From: Beroe forskalii
Lineage: Eukaryota; Ctenophora; Nuda; Beroida; Beroidae
Assembly (NCBI GenBank): GCA_011033025.1
Contig: WFMF01000001.1
Coordinates: 1,417,755 to 1,481,754 of the forward strand
Length of the DNA: 64,000 nucleotides
Direction of reading: 5' to 3'
Shown here: positions 55,501-64,000 of the stretch, one piece after another
How positions within the stretch are numbered: position 1 is the first letter of the stretch
How the letters are laid out: each line of letters starts with the position of its first letter
Made by a program: the position numbers and the translations under genes
The notes under the pieces: generated by a model
Seen by the model: only the letters and a program-made list of their open reading frames with translations
Databases searched by the model: none
Told to the model about the DNA's origin: nothing

Positions 55501-58500
55501 TGGAATCTCACTGTAGCTCAAAAAATGACGGAGCTAGCAAACTTTTTCTTAGAATTTGGTACCCTTACAAGAATGGCCATAACTCAGTCAATTTTGCGAT
55601 TTGACAAACGAACCTTTGGGTTTATATAGTGGACATGTTGATTTACATGCATGCAAATTTTCATGCATTAAACTGGTTTGGTTATTAAGCTATGGACTAA
55701 CAAACTTTGACAGTGAAATAGCATACCAACTTTGCCCGCTCATTCCCAAAAAATGTGTCCAAGAAAAATCAAAATTTTCCGGTAAAGTACCCCTTATATG
55801 CTGCAGAATGAGCATATGAACTCATCTGAGCGGGCCGGTCAACTTGAATTTATGTGTGCCCCCCCCTTAACCGGCCATTTTTTTAACCGGCCCTTTGGAC
55901 AAAAATCTCAAAGTCGTTTTTGTCCTTAAGGGCCGGTTAAATAAGGGCCAATAAGGTATATTCACCTATGTATGACACTGGTGCTTTTCGAATTTACCTG
56001 AAGTTCACCTGTATACCAGATACCTACCCTTTATAAACCGAATATTTCGACCGAATCATATAACATCGTTGACTCTCCATTCTATGGACTTATTGAAACT
56101 ATTCCAAAACTGCTGTTTCGGTTTTCACAGCTCGTCTGCTCGTGCTGTGTTTTGATTCAAAATTGTTTAAATAAAGCCCAAAAAGCGAAATACTGTAACA
56201 CGCCCGTGAAAAATCCTGTCAGGGATGAGCAGTAACACCCCTTATCAGTCCCAGAGATCCCCCAGAGATGTATACTCAAGAAAATTCGATACTTCAAGCA
56301 GGAACTAGCCGAATCAAGCCGAAACAAGCGGAAAAACCCGAAACCACCTCGAACCAACCCAGAAACCTCCCCGAATTAAGCCAAGACTATTCGAAAAGCC
56401 GAAACAAGCGAATCAACCCGAAACAAGTGGAAACAAGCGAATCAACCCGAAACTCCGAAATAAGCAGTTTTGGGATAGGATCTATTCGGGTTGATTCGCT
56501 TGTTTAGGGCTGATTCGCTTGTTTGAGGTTAATTCGCTTGTTTTGGATCGTTTCGGCTTGATTCGGGGAGGTTTTTGGGTTTGGTGCGGGGTGGTTGCGG
56601 GTTGTTCCACTTGTTTCAGCTCGATTGGACCAGTTCCTGTTTGTAGTATCAGCGGCTCAGGAAACTTATTTATTTTGATACTCAAGAAAACAGCAGTGTT
56701 ATAATGCGCAAAAATTTATTTGTTGACGAGAAAACTATTTATTAACATAGTTGGAACTTTCAGACCTAATTAGTTTACAGAGTTTCCCAATTTCGTGCCA
56801 AATGTAAATAAAATAATTTAATGCTGATTAACTTATTTAACAGGTTGGATTATGGGTAACCAATTACAATGTTGTGAAAATGAAACCACGAATATTATAT
56901 CTTTAAATATTATAATACTCAACAGTAGTTAAATACTTATAACAAAAATCCAAATTTCCAAAAACCCCAAATATCGTGTGGAAATAAATTTAATTTTAAA
57001 CGATTTCAAATTTCAGTCCATCGTCCGTATTCAAATTCAGTCCATAAATTCAAGAGAAATTCTTGCTGAAACAGCAAGAAAATCTCAGTTTACGATGTCA
57101 TCACCATGACATCACCATGACATCACTAGGACATCACCATGACATCATTCCTCTCATTCCACTCTCCGTCTAGTGCATATCAGCCATGTGGGTCTCAGGG
57201 AGGAGTTCAGTGATGTGAGGAACACAAGGTCTGATGTACTCGCCAGTCTTGGATTCGTTAGACTTGAACCAACGTCGGATGGGACAAATTCATTCCGATC
57301 CGTAAACCACCAACAATTCTAGTTTAACTTTCCTCCCCTAAACATAAACCCCTTCCTTCGAAATGAAGCCTACAAGGCGGCGGGCGACCTGGTTCCCAAG
57401 CGCCTCGTAATAAGAATTGCCTGCTTTAGAGCAATAACGCGTCTCTGATCCCACAAGACTTTGAATTTAAAAGCAGACGAGCAGTAGTAACAATTTATCA
57501 GGTAGCTTTCAGTAGTGAGATGAACTTAGTTATATAAATAACCAACCCTTACAAGGAATTTCTCTACCTGAATACCTGACCTGCAACCTGTTTTTAGTGA
57601 TATCCGACATATCGGAGTCTCCTAAGTCACTTAAGGTTTAAAAATGGGTGTGATGAATCGCGCATCCGGAACCTAAAATTACTACAGTGTCAAAACCTGT
57701 GCTTTCATTTTGTGAACCTTTTTAATAACCGTTTGTCCTTTTGAACCTCTATCTCTCTATGTACCTGCAATAGATCTTAAAACACCTGCTTACCATCTCG
57801 CTTGTAGATTGCATGGGGTTTCTCCTCCACAATAAAGACTATGTCCTGCGGCTTCTTACCCGGGTAAACGTCTCCCTGTGAGAGACAGTGAGACTGTGAG
57901 ACAATGAGAGGGTTTATAAACTTTATACAATCAAATTTGAGGTAGATGTCTTACTTTAATTGTGCTCCCGGCATATTGGTCCTCGTGGCTTCCTGGGGAG
58001 GTACGGGACTCGTTCCCATTCACAGTAGCCCTGGCAACAGGGACCTCCCAGCGGGAGGTCCCGTGCTGGGGACTATGTTTGGATCTCTCGTAGATCCATC
58101 CCCCGTTTAGTAGTACTTCCTATAATTCCATTTGAAGTTCATTATCATCAAATTAATCCTGTTTCATTTCTACTGCGATCTGAAGTTAGGTCAGAGAGCA
58201 CATATCAGACCATTTTCATTGGCACCAGTACATAAGACCTGTTTCCATGACACCAGTACATCAAACTATGTTTCCTTGACACCAGTACATCAAACCATGT
58301 TTCCTTGACACCAGTACATCAGACCATTTTTCCTTGACAGCAGTGCATCAGACCATGTTTATTTGCCACCAGTTCAAAAGACCTATTTCCTTGACATCAG
58401 TCCTACCAGTATATCAGACCATGTTACCTTGACACCAGTACATAAGACCTGTTTCCTTGACACCAGTGTATCAGACCGTGTTCGTTGACACCAGTTCGCT

Positions 58501-61217
58501 GGATCATTTTCTCCTTGACAACAGTTCATCAGTTTCAGGCAACTTGGATACTGCCGTTTCAGTATCCAAGTTTACCACCAGTTAATCAGAGTATGTTTCC
58601 TTGACACCAGAACACCAAACTATGTTTCCTTGACACCAGTACATCAGACCATATTTCCTTGATACCAGTCCATCAGATCACCATTATGCTGGATCATTAT
58701 TCCTTGACACCAGTAAATTCGAGTATGTTTCCCTGACATCAATACATAATACCTGTTTCCTTGACAACAGTACGTTAGACCATGCTTCTTTGAGAGCAGT
58801 ACATCGGGCCATGTTTCCATGACACCAGTAAATCAGACCATGCTCCTTGAAAGCAGTACGTCAGACCATATTTCCTTGACACCAGTCCAGGAGACCATAT
58901 TTCCTTGACACCAGTACTTGAGACCATGTTTGCTTGACACCAGTACGTGCGACCATCAACCATGTTCCTTGACACCAAAATTGGGGAGGGGGTATATAGT
59001 GTATGCCCCCTTAAGTAAGAAATTGTATACCACCCTCTTGTGGGAACGTCATCTTTGTTCCAGCCTTCCATCCAGCCTTGATATCGAGGGTCAAGATCTT
59101 TTCGTCCTGAAAATAATCATTGCATATAAGATTAATGATATGTTAGTAGATACTAGATAGTATTAATGTTATCAGATTATAGCACCCATTATTATATATT
59201 ATAGTGACAGTGCCAAAACTCAAAATGCAATTTATGGAATGTATTGAAAGATAGAAGCCTCATATAGTGCTACTTAAAATGATGAGAATTACTACAGGTT
59301 AGTACATTGCATCATACTTGAATTAAAGAACATGTGAGAATTATTAGGTCATGTACCTGTGTGGCAGTTCCATTAGGCTGGTATATCTTTCTAGTAATCT
59401 TCATCTTCTTGGTGCAACCTTCATACAGTTCTTCTAGTGATAGTGCAACTGTCTGAAGAGAAATACTATCATAAGCGACAAACAATTATGGAGTATAGGG
59501 TTATGGTTCATTTTGATGGGAGTATGAAAGAAGAACAAGTGAGGGTTGACATATTCTACATACTTTGCAGGTATATTCTCAAGCAAAAATTCAAACTTTC
59601 CAACAGATTGGTCATCTGAAGGGCCAGTAATGTATCAAAATGTATCATATACTTAAGAAGAAAGAAACATTATTTGAAAACTTCATGCAAATTTATCTGT
59701 ATTCTGTACAGTATCCAATTAATTAACTACAGTATCCAATTAATCTAAAAGAGTACTTGATAAAATACACATTCACCATATGTTGGACACCAATATGTCA
59801 CCTGCACCTGTTCATTACTGCAAGTGTTATTGATATACCTTGTGCTCCTACTTTATGTATCCAACACATAACTAATTTGGTTGACAACAGGTCACTCTTC
59901 TTCAGGTGATTCAACTTCAAGGTTAGATTCAAGGCTTTGGGAAGGTTAGGGCTTTGGTTAGGGTCAGGGCAAAGAGACAGGGAGCCAAGAGGTGAAATAT
60001 TGTGCTCCCAATCAAATAAGTGGTCTGTCACTTACATGAATTATTGAGGACACATCTTATATCAATAACACTTCTAGTGACAAATTGGTATGGGTGACAA
60101 ATCAGTGTTTACCTGATTAAAACCATACCTTCTCAACTGCCTGAGGTTGTGAGGGAGAGCTGCTAAAGCCTCCCAGATTTCCAAATGCAGAGGTTCCTGG
60201 CATACCACCTCCCATACCTCCCATACCTCCCATACCACCAGGCATGCCACCCATGCCACCTCCCATACCACCAGGCATGCCACCCATGCCACCTCCCATA
60301 CCACCAGGTCCACCCATTCTCTGAAATTTATATTGCTTCAGAAGGATATGAATATTGAATTAAATCGATTAAATTAAAGCTTAATTTTATTCATCTTAAA
60401 TTATTTATTATAAGTTTTGAATTATGCTGGTGCACTGTCATAGCACTGCTTGATTGTATTGTTTTCGTGGCACAACTGTGCAATTAATTAAGTTGATGTG
60501 CCACTATAATTTATAAGTTTAAATTATTATTATTAATTCTGAATAATCAGTACATATCAAACAAAACTTTTGACATGAAAAAAATCTGACTGATGTCTTG
60601 ATGCAATTACATTCACAAGCTAACATTAACTACACATTATAATGTGTGATAAGATAAAATACAAGCATAAAGGGTTTCAAATGAAAAAAGAGCAAATTTT
60701 ATTAACTTACAGAAGAAAATCCACCAAATCCTGAATCCCCAAACTGAAACATGGATGCAAATGGATCCTCATCCCCAAAGAATGCAGAAAATGTGGCAAA
60801 AGGATCTCCATGGAACTGGAAGGTACTTGGTCCAGCACCACTTCCACCACCCATACCACCTGGACCAGCGCCTCCTTTCAGACCCTCCTCTCCATATTTA
60901 TCAAATACAGATCTCTTTTCAGGGTCACTCAATATCTGAAATGTTAAAATGATTTTAGTGGATTGATTCTATGAACAATTATCAATTATTCATGATAGTC
61001 AAGATCATCAGGTCTCATGCATAGATCCCATAGATAGATCAATATGATGGATTCAAACCTCAAATGCTTCAGCAATTTCCTTGAACTTTTCTTCAGCCCC
61101 AGGATCTTTGTTTTTATCAGGATGAAATTTCAATGCCAGCTTCCTATATGCCTTTTTAATTTCGTCATCTGTTGCACTTTTGCTGACACCAAGGACTTGG
61201 TAGAAATCTTTTCCCAT
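52581..61217 (-). CDS. Class B J-protein (DNAJB1/4/5-like Hsp40 co-chaperone)
   Basis: Eight exons: 61217-61059, 60935-60711, 60320-60129, ~59452-59358, 59106-59031, 57871-57794, 53225-53137, 52769-52581; ~367 residues. The J domain ([20 protein letters not shown]...) has HPD at 32-34, which stimulates Hsp70 ATPase. A Gly/Phe segment follows (exon 2: [19 protein letters not shown]), then a GGM-repeat tract in exon 3 ([13 protein letters not shown]), then two beta-barrel client-binding domains: [71 protein letters not shown]. There is no zinc-finger region, so it is class B. It is a cytosolic/nuclear chaperone partner. The end is LFGD, not EEVD. The exon 5/6 junction keeps frame only if the first AG of CACAGGGAG is skipped. 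Introns carry a 2.56-kb foldback and a minisatellite. Confidence 0.92.
53397..55958. mobile_element. 2.56-kb palindromic foldback element in a J-protein intron
   Basis: The ends are taccttattggcctttatt and, at the other side, aataagggccaataaggta, flanked or begun by TA. The arms (~1.2-1.3 kb) pair around a centre near 54740, with a left-arm-only stretch at about 53500-53740. Each arm holds modules of ~156-166 bp marked by gttatgg-ccaaaaact and gttttgggcgcaaacgaat. The same core words occur in the 41473-44907 element, so the two belong to one superfamily. No transposase gene is present. It lies ~170 bp from exon 7. Confidence 0.88.
56268..56700. repeat. Palindromic repeat of GAAACAAGCGAATCAACC words
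   Basis: The left half carries several short direct repeats of the type gaaacaagcgaatcaacccg. The right half carries their complements (gggttgattcgcttgttt), centred near 56470. The outer words tactcaagaaaa occur on both sides in the same orientation, at 56270 and 56680. It may be a simple foldback element. Confidence 0.7.
57100..57146. repeat. Short catgacatcac tandem repeat
   Basis: Four to five copies of an 11-18-base word, catgacatcaccatgac, lie in J-protein intron 6. Confidence 0.7.
57170..57430 (-). other. Exon-like, higher-GC fragment of unknown origin
   Basis: A minus-strand frame of 38 codons at 57286-57170 reads [20 protein letters not shown]... and ends ...[12 protein letters not shown] before TAG. 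This looks like a protein C-terminus. No acceptor precedes it and a stop lies two codons upstream. A GC-rich block follows at 57365-57455 (ggcggcgggcgacctgg). It sits inside J-protein intron 6 and might be a decayed gene copy. Confidence 0.25.
58205..58975. repeat. ~30-bp minisatellite, roughly 20-25 copies
   Basis: The word ttccttgacaccagtac followed by atcagaccatgt recurs through J-protein intron 5 with many point changes. The array is interrupted once by the hairpin at 58540-58573. One end lies only ~55 bp from exon 5. Confidence 0.9.
58540..58573. repeat. Perfect hairpin inside the minisatellite
   Basis: The arms aacttggatactg and cagtatccaagtt pair perfectly around a short ccgttt loop. 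The hairpin interrupts the minisatellite and is not part of its unit. Confidence 0.85.
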
Positions 61218-62240
61218 GTTACTAAAAGGAATTGAATAGTATTTCAGTATTGGAAGATATTGGAAGATATTGGAAGATAATCTTGAAACTGTCGGTAGAA
61301 TAGTGGAGTATAGTGTGTGGGTTAGATTACTTTATTGAAAGTTGTTTGTTTCACTGCATCAATGATCAATCACATCAAACAAGATATTGGTTCAATTTGT
61401 AAAAGCATGATCTTACAAAATCTCAGTTTTTAAAGTTAAAGCATTTTAAATTTTGGCAGACGCTTCTGAGAATCCGATCAAGCCAAAGAAAAGAAAATGA
61501 CAATGAACACAGCAATTACATAACAGACAAAACTTAATAAGTTTCCAAGAGTTCTAAATAACAAATTGCTGGCCATATATGAGGATCATAAGTGACCCCA
61601 AATCTTTTCAAAGTTTGATTGATTGAAATTGTGAGCTTTGTAAATTGCAGCCTGCAGAATGCAAAATTGTGCTCCAAAGTGAGATTTAACAAAACAAGGC
61701 AATTGGCAGTGCCTAAAAACTTTATTACACATTACAGATAGGCTGAGAGGGGCAAAATAAATGCATTGAGGCCTTTGCTGGAAATCTTATAACAGGCAAC
61801 GAAAGCACAAGGGGCTGCCAAATAAACAGGTTGGCCTAATAGCCTGAAGACCTGGTTTTAGTTTGTAATGAAGAAATTGAAGCTTTACTAATAACTAAAG
61901 CATATCTCTCCTTTAGTCGACAGCCAATGAAATGATGAAATCAACTCCAATGAGTAAAACTTGGGATCTGGTTAGATCAAGTCTTGTATTACAGCTGTCA
62001 ACAACCAATTAAGAATGTCTAGAAAGAGCACATTTGGTGAGTTAAAACATGGTTTCAAGTCTTTATATCATACCAATTTGATGAAAATTTATAAAAAAAA
62101 CCCCATTTTTTGCAAAATTCAGTGGGCTAAACGTATAAAAGAGGTCGAAATACGTCTTAGGCGAGTAATCATTTTCACATAAGATGACCATTTCTGATTG
62201 TTAACAAAACATAAAACACTATTATAATCCATAAATACAT
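61218..62240. other. Upstream region of the J-protein gene
   Basis: The word attggaagat is repeated three times at about 61248-61278. No perfect heat-shock element (three alternating nGAAn units) was seen in the first few hundred bases by eye. No other gene is apparent. Confidence 0.4.
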
Positions 62241-62242
62241 CG

Positions 62243-63147
62243 TACCGGGGGGGGGTTCAGCAGTAAGTGGGAGGACGGCATCACCCTATCTGGTCAAGAA
62301 TCCCAACCACCCACCCACCCACCAGATAGCGGCATGCCTGTAACTGGTCAAGCTGAACTGAAAATTAGACCCACCCCTACAAGCTACAGAAATTGTTTCA
62401 GGGACCACAAATTGGTTGCAAAAAAAAGCGACCCTTTGTTTCATATAATCTTAGTTTCTCACTCTTATCAAATATATAAAGTCACTTACTCTTTACGAAG
62501 TGATTCCTTTCTAGGGACACAATCAATTTAATACCCAAAATTGCTACAGATTTAAAAAAACACAAGAGAATTTTACCATACAACTGCCTAGATATCTAGA
62601 TACCTAGAACTATCTAGACTGCACTGGGTGCAATGGGTAGGTATTGATGTGACCCGCAACATTTTTTACGAACTCAAAACTTTTTTACTAACTACTCTTA
62701 GGTACTAATCAACTTGAAACTTTGAAGTCTTATCTACATAGTAACATTTATGTCACGTGAATTCTTCAAACAATTGTGCCAAATCATTGGCATATATCAT
62801 CGATATTAGAAATCAGCTGGTTACGTCATCTTTTGTAGCATGTAATAGTCCATGATGACGTCACACCAATTTAAGGTTAAGATTCTGATTCATAATTAAA
62901 TTTACTTAAGAGCGCTAGGAGCAGCCGAGAAATCCAGTTTCAATATCCAAAATTTCTGAAAATGGGCATTTTTGACAAATTTTTCACAAATTTCGTAACA
63001 AATTTAGTGGATTTACTGCATTTTACCCTAAAATTTATACCATTTACCGTCTGCCGCTATCTGGTCGCTAGTTCGAAGTACCCACCCACCCCCCATGCCC
63101 TTAAGTGTGATGCCGTCCATACCACTTACCGCTGAACCCCCCCCGAT
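62243..63147. mobile_element. ~0.9-kb MITE with ~45-bp inverted ends
   Basis: The left end reads ccgggggggggttcagcag and aagtgggaggacggcatcac; the right end, at 63107-63147, is its complement, gtgatgccgtccatacc and cgctgaacccccccc. An inner pair, ccaccagatagcgg and ccgctatctgg, extends the match (62320-62333 and 63053-63063). The interior is AT-rich with no coding sequence. Confidence 0.8.
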
Positions 63148-64000
63148 CGTACTGAAATGGGGAAGCAGTAATTTTAAGTTTGATATTACAAAATAAGCAA
63201 CTAAAATCACTTCTTTTCATCTTACAAGGGTCCTTCAGATTTAGATGCTACTTATCTTTCAAACCCATGAGGTTTGAAATAGCAGTGTTTCTGAACTTCT
63301 TTCTCCAGCAGAAAGCACACAGAATCATGCTTGCAACAATAGGTAAACAACATAACTGCTGCCAGTAAGGAAATTTCTGTCCTCTTTGACAGTTTGCCAA
63401 AGCTTCTCTCTTTATCAGATAAGCCCCATGGATTTTGGATAGTTGCTTTCATGATGTCATTCTCTAAAGAGTGTTTTAACATGGTATATATCCAACCAAG
63501 TATATCCCATGTCTTCCTTGCTGCCAGAGTTGGGATTAATATCTGCTTGAAGAGTCATATTTTTTTTCAGATGGGTATAATATCTTGTGGTAAGTGCTTG
63601 GGAATTTACCTTCAACTTAAATTCTTGAGAAACCATTCCAAAATCCAAGGTATAAGGGCACACCCATTTATACATTTATGGTAACCATACTCCGACGCCC
63701 AGCTAGACTCACAGCAATAGAAAGTTGACAATTGCTTGCAATGCGAAATCTTGAATGGAAAAGTTATGTTGAATACATTATTAAGGCAAGAGCACGAAAT
63801 TGATGCTTTAAGGCCATCTATGCATTGTCTGATTGACATTAAATTCCGTAGAAACCCCATCTTTCCTGGCCAGTACGTTTGGCAGGATAATATTTGAGCA
63901 TGGCTCTCTACCGGAAGGAATGAATCCAATCTGAAAAACCATATATGTTGGGACAACATGCAAGTGGAACTTGTATTTGTATTTTCATTTCAACAGTGTT
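63148..64000. other. Right edge of the window, no gene recognised
   Basis: Several overlapping open frames up to 115 codons run here on both strands, at 63394-63684 (plus) and 63612-63959 (minus). None shows family motifs or splice-consistent exons. They may belong to a degraded repeat cut by the window edge. Confidence 0.3.

Noticed and set aside
57365-57455. 5S-rRNA-derived SINE or RNA gene in the GC-rich block
   Set aside because: A loose resemblance to the 5S 3' end exists, but no internal promoter boxes or consistent folding could be recognised.
63612-63959. 115-codon Cys-rich minus-strand frame
   Set aside because: It overlaps other frames on both strands, lacks any regular Cys spacing and has no exon support.

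Overview
The window is nuclear DNA of an animal, most likely a small-genome invertebrate. It is AT-rich, and its genes are broken by short GT-AG introns with AATAAA signals after several of them. The recognisable genes are conserved in animals: a class B J-protein (DNAJB1/4/5 type), protein phosphatase methylesterase 1 (PPME1), UBL5/Hub1, a thymine-DNA glycosylase (TDG/MUG family), a GT31 galactosyltransferase, a seven-helix receptor and a TEX49-like protein. Nothing seen fixes the phylum. Exon models were built by hand from splice sites, reading phase and remembered family sequences; no alignment was run.

Layout. 1-3.5 kb: a three-exon gene of unknown function between two 154-bp inverted copies of one sequence. 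3.5-13.6 kb: mostly non-coding, with small palindromes and a TG-rich minisatellite. 13.7-14.1 kb: a single-exon gene for a basic protein with a C-terminal membrane helix. 15.1-17.6 kb: a piggyBac-like non-autonomous element full of small hairpins. 19.6-20.2 kb: a TEX49-like gene. 21.8-22.5 kb: a ~130-bp tandem repeat. 23.0-30.8 kb: a small membrane-protein gene on the minus strand; its second intron is almost entirely a ~350-bp satellite array, and its first intron holds a plus-strand GT31 gene. 31.2-31.9 kb: TDG. 33.4-35.3 kb: UBL5, three exons. 37.3-51.4 kb: PPME1, six visible exons; a 9.4-kb intron holds a 3.4-kb foldback element, a 650-bp tandem duplication and a two-exon receptor gene on the opposite strand. 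52.6-61.2 kb: the J-protein gene, eight exons, with a 2.56-kb palindromic element and a ~30-bp minisatellite in its introns. 62.2-63.1 kb: a MITE with long inverted ends.

Two patterns stand out. Seven host genes between 13.7 and 61.2 kb all lie on the minus strand, and the two plus-strand genes in that interval are nested inside minus-strand introns. Repeats have also colonised introns and UTRs very close to coding sequence: the satellite reaches to within ~13 bp of a splice donor, and the minisatellite after PPME1 is made of copies of the end of the PPME1 coding sequence itself. The most novel-looking structures are the two related foldback elements built of ~160-180-bp modules, and the hairpin-periodic TTAA element.
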